From Acrocarpospora catenulata (lineage in GTDB: Bacteria; Actinomycetota; Actinomycetes; Streptosporangiales; Streptosporangiaceae), in assembly GCF_018476525.1 (NCBI RefSeq), contig NZ_JAHCST010000011.1:185363-249362 (forward strand): a stretch of 64,000 nucleotides of DNA, given 5' to 3'. Positions 16,946-26,873 of this stretch are shown here, piece after piece (within the stretch, counting starts at the first letter, position 1; each line of letters starts with the position of its first letter). Position numbers and translations under genes: made by a program. Below the pieces are notes generated by a model that did not search any database, was not told the DNA's origin, and saw nothing but the letters and a program-made list of their open reading frames with translations.

Positions 16946-18037
16946 ATGGCAACGGGCATCACCGTGTCGAACCTGACGAAACGGTTCGGGACCACCACCG
17001 TCACCAAGCAGCTCGACCTCGAAGTCGCCGAGGGCGAGATCCTGGTCCTGCTCGGGTCCAGCGGCTGCGGGAAGACCACGACCCTGCGTTGCCTGGCCGG
17101 GCTGGAAACCCCCGACGAAGGCACGATCAGGTTCCAGGACAAGGCCGTCTTCGACAGCGGCAGCCGCCTGAACGTCCCCACCCACAAGCGGAACATCGGC
17201 ATGGTCTTCCAGTCGTACGCGCTGTGGCCGCACATGACCGTCCGCCAGAACATCGCCTACCCCCTCAAGGTCAGGGGCCTGCGGCAGGCGGTCGCGGACG
17301 GGTGGGTGGACCGCGCCGCGGACCTGGTCCACTGCGGCGACCTGCTGGACCGCTACCCGGCGCAGCTGAGCGGCGGACAGCAGCAGCGGATCGCGCTGGC
17401 GCGCGGGCTCGTCGCGCGTCCGGAGCTCGTCCTGCTCGACGAGCCGCTCAGCAACCTCGACGCCAAGCTGCGCGAGCAGGTCAGGACCGAGATCCGCGAG
17501 CTGCACCAGGAACTCGGGTTCACCGCGGTGCTGGTCACCCACGACCAGGACGAGGCGCTCGCCCTCGGCGACCGGATCGCCATCATGCGGGACGGCAAGA
17601 TCGAACAGTGCGCCCCGCCGGACCGCGTCTTCACCGAGCCGGCGACGGAGTACGTCGCCTCGTTCATCGGCATGTCCAACCGCATCGAGTGGACCCGCGC
17701 CGACGGCGGCTGGCGTTGCGAGACGGGCGGCCGGCTCGGGCTCCGCGATCTCGGCGAGGTGGCCGACGACAAGGTCGTCTCGCGGATCCGCCCCGAGGAC
17801 ATGCGCATCCACCGGTCGAGGCCGGTCGAGGCCGGTCACTCCGTCGTGTTCGACGCCACCCTGGTGACCGCCGCGTACGGCGGCCGGCATGTCGACGTCA
17901 CGGTCCAGGCCGGCGCGGCGCGCCTGCACGTCCGGGCCGGATCGGGAGACGAGGACGCGTGGATCCGCACACTGTCACCGGGGTCGCCGCTCGTCGTCAG
18001 CACGCCGCTGGCGAGCCTGCACACCTACCCGGCATAG
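16946..18037 (+). CDS. ABC transporter ATP-binding protein (FbpC/PotA-like)
   Basis: 363 residues from ATG 16946, 14 bases after the hydrolase stop. Complete nucleotide-binding domain: Walker A GSSGCGKTT, Q-loop in MVFQSYALWPHMTV, signature LSGGQQQRIALARGL, Walker B VLLDEPLSNLDAKL and switch His in LVTHDQDEAL. The C-terminal third (after about residue 240) is a TOBE-type regulatory domain. It completes the importer whose permease and binding protein are on the opposite strand, so the transporter genes are divided between two divergent operons. Confidence 0.9.
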   Translation: MATGITVSNLTKRFGTTTVTKQLDLEVAEGEILVLLGSSGCGKTTTLRCLAGLETPDEGTIRFQDKAVFDSGSRLNVPTHKRNIGMVFQSYALWPHMTVRQNIAYPLKVRGLRQAVADGWVDRAADLVHCGDLLDRYPAQLSGGQQQRIALARGLVARPELVLLDEPLSNLDAKLREQVRTEIRELHQELGFTAVLVTHDQDEALALGDRIAIMRDGKIEQCAPPDRVFTEPATEYVASFIGMSNRIEWTRADGGWRCETGGRLGLRDLGEVADDKVVSRIRPEDMRIHRSRPVEAGHSVVFDATLVTAAYGGRHVDVTVQAGAARLHVRAGSGDEDAWIRTLSPGSPLVVSTPLASLHTYPA

Positions 18038-18045
18038 GCACGCGG

Positions 18046-18855
18046 TCAGCCGACGACGCTCGTGTGGTTGGTCGGGCTCACGTTGGTGAGAATGATCCGG
18101 CGGCGCTCCCCCGTCGCGAGCACGTACTGCGGGTAGGCCTGCGCGTGCGCGCGGGCCAGGGTCATCGCGTGCGCGCTGTGCCCCTTCCGGATCGCGTCGA
18201 CGATCTCCTCGTGGATCTCCAGCACCTTCTCCCGCTGTTCCACGGGAGGGTAGTTGTCGGTGGACGACACGGCGTTGGCCCAGGCCTGCTCCTGCATGGA
18301 CCAGAGCATGGCCAGGGCCCCTACGGAGATCCGGATCGTGGCGTTGCCGCAGGAGTCGATGAGGGTCTCGTGGAACGCCCGGGAGTGGGCGGTGAACTCC
18401 GCGCCGTTGTCCAGGTGCTCGCGCTGCCGTTCGAGGTGCACCAGGAGCTGGGCGACCACGGCCTCCTCGCGGTCCTCCCGCTGCGCGGCGAGCCCAGCGC
18501 AGAGCGGTTCGATCTCCACCAGCGCGTCCGCGAGATCCTTGAGCGGCGCGTCCTCGAACTGGAGGAGCAGCGCCAGCGCGCTCGCGACGCCGCTGCGGTC
18601 CGGCGCGCGGACCTCGGCGCCGCCGATGTTCCCGCGGCGCACGGTGATCAGGCCGTCCGCCTCCAGAATGCGCAGCGCCTCGCGCAGCGGCGGCCGGCTG
18701 ACGTTGAACTCGCGCATCAGGTCTTCCTGGCGGGGCAGCAGCGAGCCCTTGGGAAGCTCCCCGGCGAGGATACGGGCGCGTAGGATGTTCGCCACCATCT
18801 CGCCGATCGAGGGCTGGCTCATCTGCTGCTTCGCCCCGATACCCCTGGCCTTCAT
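18046..18855 (-). CDS. FadR-subfamily GntR transcription regulator (FCD)
   Basis: 269 residues. Winged-helix part: MVANILRARILAGELPKGSL, PRQEDLMREFNVSRPPLREAL and LRILEADGLITVRRGNIGGAEV. FCD part: LVEIEPLCAGLAAQR, SRAFHETLIDSCGN and EIHEEIVDAIRKGHSAHAM, with His residues in the positions used for metal binding in the family. It is a second regulator of the same subfamily as the gene at 11166 but not a close copy. It ends 9 bases from the convergent ATPase gene. It probably controls the importer and hydrolase operons. Confidence 0.87.
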   Translation of the reverse strand: MKARGIGAKQQMSQPSIGEMVANILRARILAGELPKGSLLPRQEDLMREFNVSRPPLREALRILEADGLITVRRGNIGGAEVRAPDRSGVASALALLLQFEDAPLKDLADALVEIEPLCAGLAAQREDREEAVVAQLLVHLERQREHLDNGAEFTAHSRAFHETLIDSCGNATIRISVGALAMLWSMQEQAWANAVSSTDNYPPVEQREKVLEIHEEIVDAIRKGHSAHAMTLARAHAQAYPQYVLATGERRRIILTNVSPTNHTSVVG

Positions 18856-19150
18856 CGGCGATTAGCCTCCCCGTACGTGGTGGTGCACCAATCGATCGCA
18901 GGCATTCGCGACGCGCGCCAAGCCGTACGTGACCCGTGGGCCAGGGTACATGCCAGCAACTCGCGCCGTCCGCACTTCATTATATATTTGGTAATGATAG
19001 ATGGTCCCGTGTTCGCTCGCACCCAAGCTTTCGGTGCTGCCGGGGATCCTTCAGGGGCATAATTGCACTAAATATGTACAGATCCATCGTGCCACTGCCG
19101 CTGAACGGCAAGGCTGAGCCCGTCTGAGTGTATAAACTTTGATGCAACTC
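18856..19150. other. Intergenic region, AT-rich regulator promoter
   Basis: No gene is seen. The region separates the GntR gene (reading left) from the end of glyS. It contains an AT-rich patch at 18976-19000 with a small inverted repeat CATTA (18978-18982) / TAATG (18992-18996), which may be a self-operator of the GntR regulator, and further AT-rich stretches near 19060-19080 and 19130-19140. None gives a clear consensus promoter. Confidence 0.4.
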
Positions 19151-19183
19151 GGGCGGGCGACGGCTGTCAGCCATCACCCGCCC
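19151..19183 (-). terminator. Hairpin terminator of glyS
   Basis: GGGCGGG (19151-19157) pairs with CCCGCCC (19177-19183), with an inner stem GGCTG/CAGCC around a one-base loop. It begins 24 bases beyond the glyS stop on the minus strand and lacks a T-run. Confidence 0.75.
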
Positions 19184-19207
19184 GGAGGACGACGATCAGG
19201 GATAGAG

Positions 19208-20593
<1,386 letters not shown>

Positions 20594-20684
20594 GAGTGCG
20601 GCTCCATCCGGCTGGGTGTCGGCGCTGCGTTCGCTAGCTGAGACTGATATCCGCCAAGCTTAGGGGACGCGCGAGGTCACCCGC

Positions 20685-20966
20685 TCAGCCCTTGCCGTAG
20701 ACCTGCTCGTACGCGCTCGGCTCGTTGATCATGAGGGTCATCAGCGGATATAACGCCATACGTCCGGCGGACAGAGCACGGCGGTAGAAACCCGCGCCCT
20801 CCCACTCACTGACCAGTGCCCACAGGTTGGGTTCGTCCACCGACCGGCTCACCTGGCCCCGGACGAAACCGGCCTGGGCGGCGAACAGGTCGAGGATCTC
20901 ACGGGCCTGACCGGTGAAGGTGTCGGTCTGGGCCTCGGGCACCGAGTAGCGGATCACGGCCAGCAC
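20685..20966 (-). CDS. Small antibiotic-biosynthesis-monooxygenase-like (ABM) protein
   Basis: 93 residues from GTG 20966; a longer frame continues upstream but those residues have the composition of a shadow of the plus-strand gene at 21007. The sequence LAVIRYSVPEAQTDTF, then FVRGQVSRSVDEPNLWALVSEWE and a C-terminal YEQVYGKG, fits the dimeric ferredoxin-like ABM fold, found in small monooxygenases and in proteins of unknown role. A GGGAG stretch lies only 1 base before the start. Function not known. Confidence 0.6.
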   Translation of the reverse strand: MLAVIRYSVPEAQTDTFTGQAREILDLFAAQAGFVRGQVSRSVDEPNLWALVSEWEGAGFYRRALSAGRMALYPLMTLMINEPSAYEQVYGKG

Positions 20967-21006
20967 ACTCCCAGCATCGCATCTCCCGGGTACTAGTCTC
21001 GAAGTC

Positions 21007-21417
21007 GTGCCCGAGACACCCAAACCGCGCCGCCCGGCCCATCCGCTGGCCCGGCAGCCACAACCCCGGCCGCGACAACAGCGCCAGCCCAAGCGCCCGC
21101 TGCCGGAGGGCGACAGCTTCTTCACGCCGGGCGCGGGCCGCCTGCGCAAGACGGTCGAGCAGCGCACCGCGACCCTGCTGGCCTTCCTCTTCCAGCTGCC
21201 GCGCTGGGTGGTGCCGGTGGTCATGGTGGTCCTGCTGCTGGTGGGCTTCGCGGTGGCCGACTGGCGCGGCGGGCTGGCGGTGCTGCCCGTGCTGGGCTTC
21301 GTGGTGTGGCTGGCGTACATGTCCTGGCCGTCACTGAAGGCGGGCGGGCGGCTCATGCGGGTGGCGCTGGCCACGTTCCTGCTGCTCGTGGCGTTGACAC
21401 GGTTCGGGGTGTTCTAG
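21007..21417 (+). CDS. Small membrane protein (resembles DUF6703)
   Basis: 136 residues from GTG 21007. The first 40 residues are proline-, arginine- and glutamine-rich and probably cytoplasmic. Three hydrophobic segments follow: VVPVVMVVLLLVGFAVA, LAVLPVLGFVVWLAYM and a short VALATFLLLVAL at the C-terminus. It resembles actinobacterial proteins grouped as DUF6703; I do not know their function. It starts 40 bases from the divergent ABM-like gene. Confidence 0.6.
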   Translation: MPETPKPRRPAHPLARQPQPRPRQQRQPKRPLPEGDSFFTPGAGRLRKTVEQRTATLLAFLFQLPRWVVPVVMVVLLLVGFAVADWRGGLAVLPVLGFVVWLAYMSWPSLKAGGRLMRVALATFLLLVALTRFGVF

Positions 21418-21424
21418 GGCAGTT

Positions 21425-21454
21425 TTGACAACCGTTTTCATTTTCCGACATACT
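21425..21454 (+). promoter_or_regulatory. Promoter with Zur box of the zinc uptake operon
   Basis: A -35 TTGACA (21425-21430) and -10 CATACT (21449-21454) are 18 bases apart. The sequence TGACAACCGTTTTCA (21426-21440) is an imperfect palindrome of the TGAAAA-N3-TTTTCA type that matches known actinobacterial Zur operators, and it covers the -35 and part of the spacer. Zinc-loaded Zur would block RNA polymerase. The predicted transcription start falls at about 21461-21463, at the GTG start of the first gene, so the mRNA may be leaderless. Confidence 0.8.
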
Positions 21455-21461
21455 TGTCGGT

Positions 21462-22385
21462 GTGATGTCCCGTTTGTGCGCCCTGGCGGCTTCGATGGCC
21501 CTACTGTCCGTCTCCGCCTGCGGCGGCCCCTCCACAGCCGACTCGACGGACAACGGCACCTTCGCCGTGGCCGCCTCCTTCTATCCCCTCCAGTGGCTCG
21601 CCGAGCAGGTCGGGGGCCCCGACACGACCGTGGAGGGCCTCACCAAGCCCGGCGTCGAACCGCACGACCTCGAACTCACCCCGCGCCAGGTGGCCGACGT
21701 CGCCGACGCCGGCCTGGTCGTCTACATCAAGGGCGTACAGCCCGCCGTGGACGAGGCGGTCACCCAGCACGCCGCCGACAGGTCCTTCGACGCCGCCACC
21801 GCGGTCCCCACCCTCGCCGCCGAGGAACACGGCGAGGAGGAGCACGCCGACGAGCACGGCCACGCCGAGCTGCCCTACGACCCCCACTTGTGGCTGGACC
21901 CCAGCCGGTTCGCCACCGTGGCCACCAAGCTGGGCGAGCGGCTGGCCGCCGCCGACCCCGCGCACGCCGCCGCCTACCGGGACCGCGCCACCGCCATCGC
22001 CGCCGAGCTCACCACCCTGGACAAGGAGTTCCAGCAGGGCCTGGCCACCTGCCAGAGCCGGGTCATCGTGACCAGCCACGAGGCCTTCGGCTACCTCGCC
22101 GACCGCTACAGGCTCCAGCAGATCGGCGTCAGCGGCCTGGACCCCGACGCCGAGCCCACCCCCGCCCGCCTCGCCCAGGTGGCCGACGTCGCCAAGCGGG
22201 AGAAGGTGACTACCATCTTCACCGAGGAACTCGTCAGTCCCAAGGTGAGCGAGGTCCTCGCCCAGGAGGTCGGCGCCAAGACGGCGGTGCTCAATCCGCT
22301 GGAGAGCCAGCCCGCCGGTGGGGACTACCTGACCGCGATGCGGACCGACCTCACCACCCTGAGAGGCGCGCTCGGATGCACGTGA
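21462..22385 (+). CDS. znuA: Zinc ABC transporter substrate-binding lipoprotein
   Basis: 307 residues from GTG 21462 (an ATG follows at once). Lipoprotein signal with lipobox near SVSAC. Cluster A-1 metal-binding fold: VAASFYPLQWLAEQVGG, GVEPHDLELTP with the first His ligand, a histidine/acid-rich loop (about residues 125-140, EEHGEEEHADEHGHAE) typical of zinc rather than manganese proteins, PHLWLDP with the second His, and VTSHEAFGYLADRY with the third. It captures Zn2+ outside the membrane for the permease encoded downstream. The gene end overlaps znuC by 10 bases. Confidence 0.92.
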   Translation: MMSRLCALAASMALLSVSACGGPSTADSTDNGTFAVAASFYPLQWLAEQVGGPDTTVEGLTKPGVEPHDLELTPRQVADVADAGLVVYIKGVQPAVDEAVTQHAADRSFDAATAVPTLAAEEHGEEEHADEHGHAELPYDPHLWLDPSRFATVATKLGERLAAADPAHAAAYRDRATAIAAELTTLDKEFQQGLATCQSRVIVTSHEAFGYLADRYRLQQIGVSGLDPDAEPTPARLAQVADVAKREKVTTIFTEELVSPKVSEVLAQEVGAKTAVLNPLESQPAGGDYLTAMRTDLTTLRGALGCT

Positions 22386-23218
22386 CCGCACCCGCCGCGA
22401 GAAAGGCGGCGGTTGTGACCACCCCGTTCCGGATGACCGGCGGCCGGGTCACCCTGGACGGCCGGGAGGTGCTGCGCGGCATCGACCTGACCGTCACCGA
22501 GGGCGAGGTGGTGGCGGTACTCGGCGCCAACGGCTCCGGCAAGTCCACCCTGGTGCGCGCCCTGCTCGGCCTGCTCCCGCTGTCCGCGGGCACCGGCGAG
22601 CTGTACGGCGTGCCCCCCGCCCGCTTCCGCCAGTGGTGGCGGGTGGGCTACGTGCCCCAGCGCCTCTCGGTGGGCGGCGGGGTGCCCGCGACCGTCCGGG
22701 AGGTGGTCGCCTCCGGCCGGATCGCCCGGCAGTCCCGCCTCCGCCCGACCAGCGCCGCGGACCGGGCGGCCGTCGCCCACGCCCTGGCGGAGGTCGGCCT
22801 GAGCGACCGGGCCCGCGATCCCGTGCAGGCGCTCTCCGGCGGCCAGCAGCAGCGGGTGCTGATCGCCCGCGCGCTGGCCGGGGAACCCGACCTGTTCGTG
22901 CTGGACGAGCCCACCGCCGGGGTGGACGCGGACAGTCAGCGCATGCTCGCCCACACGCTCACCGGCCTGGTCCGGCAGGGCAGGACCGTGGTGCTGGTGG
23001 CGCACGAGCTGGGGCCGCTGGAGCCCCTGATCACTCGGGCCGTCGTGCTTCGCCACGGCGCGGTGGTGCACGACGGCCCGCCCCCGGCCGCGGTGGGCAC
23101 GCACGCCCTGCCCGGCCACGACCACGTGCACCCGCACGCCCACGGGGAGGTCGAGGGACCGCTGCCCGGCTGGTCGGACGCCTCGCTCGGCTCCCGTACC
23201 GAGAACCTGGACCGGTAG
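22376..23218 (+). CDS. znuC: Zinc ABC transporter ATP-binding protein
   Basis: 280 residues from ATG 22376, inside the end of znuA; a GTG at 22382 is an alternative. Walker A GANGSGKST, signature LSGGQQQRVLIARAL, Walker B LFVLDEPTAGVD, switch His in VLVAHELG. The C-terminal tail is His-rich (PGHDHVHPHAHGE, about residues 241-255), which fits a zinc-handling ATPase. It energises ZnuB. Confidence 0.92.
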   Translation: MHVTAPAARKAAVVTTPFRMTGGRVTLDGREVLRGIDLTVTEGEVVAVLGANGSGKSTLVRALLGLLPLSAGTGELYGVPPARFRQWWRVGYVPQRLSVGGGVPATVREVVASGRIARQSRLRPTSAADRAAVAHALAEVGLSDRARDPVQALSGGQQQRVLIARALAGEPDLFVLDEPTAGVDADSQRMLAHTLTGLVRQGRTVVLVAHELGPLEPLITRAVVLRHGAVVHDGPPPAAVGTHALPGHDHVHPHAHGEVEGPLPGWSDASLGSRTENLDR

Positions 23219-23220
23219 AC

Positions 23221-24054
23221 ATGATCGATCTGCTCTCCCGCGACTTCATGCGGTACGCGCTGATCGCCGCCGTACTGGTCGGGCTGACCGCCCCCGCGGT
23301 GGGCACCTTCATCGTGCAGCGGCGGCTGGCCCTGCTCGGCGACGGCATCGGCCACGTGGCGCTGACCGGGGTCGCGCTCGGCTTCCTGACCGGATCGGCC
23401 CCGGTGCTCACCGCCGTGGTGGTGGCCGCGCTCGGCGCGGTCGCCATCGAGCTGGTCAGGGCCCGCGGGCGGACCAGCGGCGACGTGGCCCTGGCGCTGC
23501 TGTTCTACGGCGGCCTGGCGGGCGGGGTGATGCTCATCTACCTGACCCCGGGGGGCAGCACGGCCTCGCTCAACTCCTACCTGTTCGGCGCGATCACCAG
23601 CGTCACGCAGCAGGACGTCTGGGTGATCGGGGCGCTGGCGGTGCTGGTGCTCGGGGTGCTCGCGGTCTTCGGCCGCGAGCTGTTCGTGCTCTGCCAGGAC
23701 GAGGAGATGGCCAGGGCCAGCGGCCTGCCCACCCGGTTCCTCGGCCTGCTGATCGCGGTGGTGGCGGCGGTCACCGTGGTGGTGGCCATGCGGGCGGTCG
23801 GCCTGCTGCTGGTCAGCGCCCTGATGGTGGTGCCGGTGGCGACCAGCCAGCAGCTCACCCGCAGTTTCCGGGCCACCCTGGGCCTGTCCATGCTGTTCGG
23901 CACCATGGCCACGGTGGGCGGACTGACGTCTTCCTTCTACGTGGACGTGCCGTCCGGCGCCACGATCGTGCTGCTCGCCCTCGCCGGGTTCGGCGTAGCC
24001 TTGGGGGTGGGTAGATTCGTACGGCGAAGCCGTACTCGGGAGTCCACACCATGA
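23221..24054 (+). CDS. znuB: Zinc ABC transporter permease
   Basis: 277 residues from ATG 23221, 2 bases after znuC. ABC-3 family membrane protein with about 8 hydrophobic segments; MRYALIAAVLVGLTAPAVGTFIVQRRLALLGDGIGHV is the family N-terminus in two parts, with ALLGDGIGHVALTGVALG as the conserved cytoplasmic-facing signature. It forms the membrane channel for Zn2+. Its stop overlaps the zur start (ATGA). Confidence 0.92.
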   Translation: MIDLLSRDFMRYALIAAVLVGLTAPAVGTFIVQRRLALLGDGIGHVALTGVALGFLTGSAPVLTAVVVAALGAVAIELVRARGRTSGDVALALLFYGGLAGGVMLIYLTPGGSTASLNSYLFGAITSVTQQDVWVIGALAVLVLGVLAVFGRELFVLCQDEEMARASGLPTRFLGLLIAVVAAVTVVVAMRAVGLLLVSALMVVPVATSQQLTRSFRATLGLSMLFGTMATVGGLTSSFYVDVPSGATIVLLALAGFGVALGVGRFVRRSRTRESTP

Positions 24055-24425
24055 GCAGAAGCCGCGACGCGGTTCACGAGATCCTCCGCCGGAGCGAGAG
24101 TTTCCGCAGCGCGCAGGACATCTTCACCGAGATGCGGGCGGACGGTGCAAAAATCGGGCTCACCACGGTCTACCGGGCGTTGCAGGCGCTCAACGACGAC
24201 GGCCGGGTGGACGTGCTCCGCACCGACGAGGGTGAGGCGGTCTACCGCGTCTGCGCCAGCGCGGTCCACCACCACCATCTGGTCTGCCGCCGCTGCGGCC
24301 GGACCGAGGAGGTCGCCGGGCCCGACGTGGAGCGCTGGGCCGAGAGCGTCGCGGCCCAGCACGGCTTCACCGACATCACCCACACCGTCGAGGTCTTCGG
24401 CACCTGCGCCGACTGCGCGCGCTGA
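24051..24425 (+). CDS. zur: Fur-family zinc uptake regulator
   Basis: 124 residues, ATG overlapping the znuB stop. Winged helix: SAQDIFTEMRADGAKIGLTTVYRALQALND in two halves, with the TTVYRAL recognition helix. Metal sites: VHHHHLVCRRCG (His cluster plus CxxC) and the C-terminal CADC, the structural zinc tetrad. Position as last gene of the zinc operon led by a Zur box makes Zur, not Fur, the clear call and implies autoregulation. Confidence 0.93.
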   Translation: MSRSRDAVHEILRRSESFRSAQDIFTEMRADGAKIGLTTVYRALQALNDDGRVDVLRTDEGEAVYRVCASAVHHHHLVCRRCGRTEEVAGPDVERWAESVAAQHGFTDITHTVEVFGTCADCAR

Positions 24426-24518
24426 CCCGCGATCACGATCCGTCCATCCGCGCTCACCGGACCCGTATCCGGGATACGCTTCCGGGACAAGGCGAAGAGA
24501 GGATCGACAGGGGTCAAC

Positions 24519-25043
24519 ATGCCATTCAGTCATGACATGGTGTACTCGCTCGCCACCGCCGTCGATCTCATCAACACGACACCCGGCGACATGGACGAGC
24601 TGGCCGACTTCGTGCAGCGGCGGCAGGTGAGCGGGGTCGAGTACCTCAACCCCGCCGACCTGGCCGAGGTGCGGGCCCTGGCCACGGCCTTCCACGAGGT
24701 GTTCACGGCGACGGACGACGACGCGGCCATCGACCGGCTGAACGGCCTGCTCGGCCGGACCAAAATCACCCCCCGGCTGACCAGGCACGACGGGTTCCCG
24801 CTGCACGTGCACTACTTCGCGCCGGGGGCCTCGCTGGCCGAGCACCTGGCCGCCGACTGCGGGGTCGCGCTGTCGCACGTGCTGGTGGAGGGCGAGCGGG
24901 ACCGGTTGCGCACCTGTTCGGCGCCGGACTGCGCGCACGTGTTCGTGGACGAGTCGCGGAACCGGTCCCGGGTCTACTGCGACAGCCGTACCTGCGGGAA
25001 CCGCATGCACGTGGCGGCCTACCGGGCCCGCCGCAGAGCTTAG
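24519..25043 (+). CDS. CGNR zinc-finger protein with ABATE-like N-terminal domain
   Basis: 174 residues from ATG 24519, with a purine-rich CAGGGG upstream. N-terminal half: SLATAVDLINT and LADLAEVRALATAFHEVF, as in the ABATE (stress-linked) domain. C-terminal half: RLRTCSAPDCAHVFVDESRN and YCDSRTCGNRMHVAAYRARR, the CGNR zinc finger with four cysteines, expected to bind DNA. Likely a transcription regulator; target unknown. It converges on uppS with a 9-base gap. Confidence 0.87.
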   Translation: MPFSHDMVYSLATAVDLINTTPGDMDELADFVQRRQVSGVEYLNPADLAEVRALATAFHEVFTATDDDAAIDRLNGLLGRTKITPRLTRHDGFPLHVHYFAPGASLAEHLAADCGVALSHVLVEGERDRLRTCSAPDCAHVFVDESRNRSRVYCDSRTCGNRMHVAAYRARRRA

Positions 25044-25052
25044 AGCGGGCCT

Positions 25053-25823
25053 CTAGACCGGGTTGGGGATCGCCCCGCCGTACCGGCGGTCGCGGGAGGC
25101 GAAGACCTCGCACGCCTGCCAGAGGTCGCGCCGGTCGAAGTCGGGCCAGAGCCGGTTGAGGAAGACCATCTCGGCGTACGCGCACTGCCATAGCAGGAAG
25201 TTGGAGGTGCGCTGCTCGCCCGAGGAGCGGATGAACAGGTCGACCTCGGGCACCTCGGGCGCGTACAGGTAGCGGGCGAAGACCCGCTCGGAGACCTTGC
25301 CCGGCTTGATCCGGCCGGCGGCGATCTCCTGGGCCAGCTTCACCGCGGCGTCGACGATCTCGGCCTGGCCGCCGTAGTTCACGCAGAACTGCAGGGTGAG
25401 GGTGGAGTTGCCGCGGGTCATCTCCTCGGCGGTCTCCAACTCGGAGATCACACTCTTCCAGAGCCGCCCGGGACGCCCGGACCAGAGCACCCGGACCCCC
25501 ATCGCGTTCAGCTCGTCCCGCCGCCGCCGGATCACGTCCCGGTTGAAGCCCATCAGGAAGCGCACCTCCTCCGGCGAGCGCCGCCAGTTCTCGGTGGAGA
25601 ACGCGTACGCCGACAGGTACGGCACGCCGAGCTCGATGGCCCCCTCGATCACGTCGAACAGCGAGGACTCGCCCGCCTCGTGTCCCTTGGTCCGGGGCAG
25701 GCCGCGGGCCTTGGCCCAGCGGCCGTTGCCGTCCATGATGATGGCGACGTGCCGGGGCACCAGGTCGCGCGGGATGGCGGGCGGCGTGGCCCCGGACGGA
25801 TGTGGAGTGGGCGGACGAACCAT
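25053..25823 (-). CDS. uppS: Isoprenyl transferase (undecaprenyl diphosphate synthase type)
   Basis: 256 residues. cis-Prenyltransferase motifs: [14 protein letters not shown] with catalytic D31, [31 protein letters not shown], and [18 protein letters not shown] (conserved RxSGExRxSNFLxWQ). It condenses isopentenyl diphosphate units in cis orientation to make the lipid carrier of cell-wall precursors. Upstream recO is 12 bases away, the usual actinobacterial recO-uppS order. Confidence 0.95.
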   Translation of the reverse strand: MVRPPTPHPSGATPPAIPRDLVPRHVAIIMDGNGRWAKARGLPRTKGHEAGESSLFDVIEGAIELGVPYLSAYAFSTENWRRSPEEVRFLMGFNRDVIRRRRDELNAMGVRVLWSGRPGRLWKSVISELETAEEMTRGNSTLTLQFCVNYGGQAEIVDAAVKLAQEIAAGRIKPGKVSERVFARYLYAPEVPEVDLFIRSSGEQRTSNFLLWQCAYAEMVFLNRLWPDFDRRDLWQACEVFASRDRRYGGAIPNPV

Positions 25824-25835
25824 GGGATGAGGGTA

Positions 25836-26639
25836 TTAGCTCCCTGTGGAGGAAACGTGCGGAGCCGGTGCGGGAACCTCGCGTTCCCCGGGTTGTTCCC
25901 CGTGCCGTTCCGTGTGCCGCTCCACGTGCCGCAGCGAGCGGATGCCGTGCTCCAGGTGCCACTGGAGGTAGGCGGCCACCAGCCCGCTGCACTCCACCCG
26001 GTTGCGCTGCTCGGCGGCGTCGGCCGCCGCCCAGTCGCCGCGGAGCAGCGCGATCATCAGCGCGATGGTCTCCGCCGCCGGGACCGCGGCCCCCGCCGGT
26101 CGGCAGGCGCCGCAGACCACCCCGCCCGCGGTGATGGCGAAGGCCCTGGCCGCGTCCGCGCCGCACCGGGCGCACTCGGCCAGGGCGGGGGCGTATCCGG
26201 CCACGGCCAGCGAGCGGAGGAAGAACGCGTCCAGCACCAGGCGGGCTTCGTGGGAGCCGTCCACCAGCGTGCGCAGCCCGCCGACCAGGAGCAGGAACTG
26301 GCGGAGCGCGGGCTCCTTCTCGGTGGGGGTGAGCCGGTCGGCGGTCTCCAGCATGGCGATCCCGGCCGTGTAGCGGGGGTAGTCGGCGACCAGCGCCTCG
26401 CCGTACGGGCGGAGGGTCTCGACCTGGGTGACCAGGTCGAGTGAGCGCCCGGTGTGGAACTGCACGTCCACGTGGGTGAACGGCTCCAGGCGGGCCCCGA
26501 ACCGGGATTTGGTCTTCCGCACACCCTTGGCCACGGCCCGCACCTTGCCGGTGCGTTTGGTGAGAATCGTGATGATCCGGTCGGCTTCCCCCAGCTTGTG
26601 GGTGCGCAGCACGACGCCCTCATCCCGGTAAAGACTCAC
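25836..26639 (-). CDS. recO: DNA repair protein RecO
   Basis: 267 residues. N-terminal OB fold: MSLYRDEGVVLRTHKLGEADRIITILT and KVRAVAKGVRKTKSRFGARLEP, both strong RecO signatures. A CxxC pair (CARC near residue 152 and CGAC near 177) forms the zinc site seen in many RecO proteins. The C-terminal 25 residues are low-complexity and His/Glu/Pro-rich. RecO loads RecA on gaps coated with SSB together with RecR. First gene of the recO-uppS pair. Confidence 0.94.
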   Translation of the reverse strand: MSLYRDEGVVLRTHKLGEADRIITILTKRTGKVRAVAKGVRKTKSRFGARLEPFTHVDVQFHTGRSLDLVTQVETLRPYGEALVADYPRYTAGIAMLETADRLTPTEKEPALRQFLLLVGGLRTLVDGSHEARLVLDAFFLRSLAVAGYAPALAECARCGADAARAFAITAGGVVCGACRPAGAAVPAAETIALMIALLRGDWAAADAAEQRNRVECSGLVAAYLQWHLEHGIRSLRHVERHTERHGEQPGEREVPAPAPHVSSTGS

Positions 26640-26873
26640 CCGCTCATGCTACTCCGAGCCCCAAATGGTGAAATTTCGGTAAGTATTGGGGCAGGTTTGT
26701 GGGCGTTTTTTGGCATCCGACCTGGACAGCGGGTTGACGGCGGGTGAACCGGGGATGGTACGGCTTTACCCAAAGGTCACTAAGCTTTGCCCCCTGGCAG
26801 GGTCGCACTTGCCAGGTGGTTGACCCCCCAACGAGGCATCCACACCGCCCGACCCCCCGTTCGAAAGGGTGCC

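Noticed and set aside
21425..23218. A long frame starting before znuA and ending with znuC as one protein
   Set aside because: znuA in another frame has a full lipoprotein sequence, so only the part from 22376 is real.
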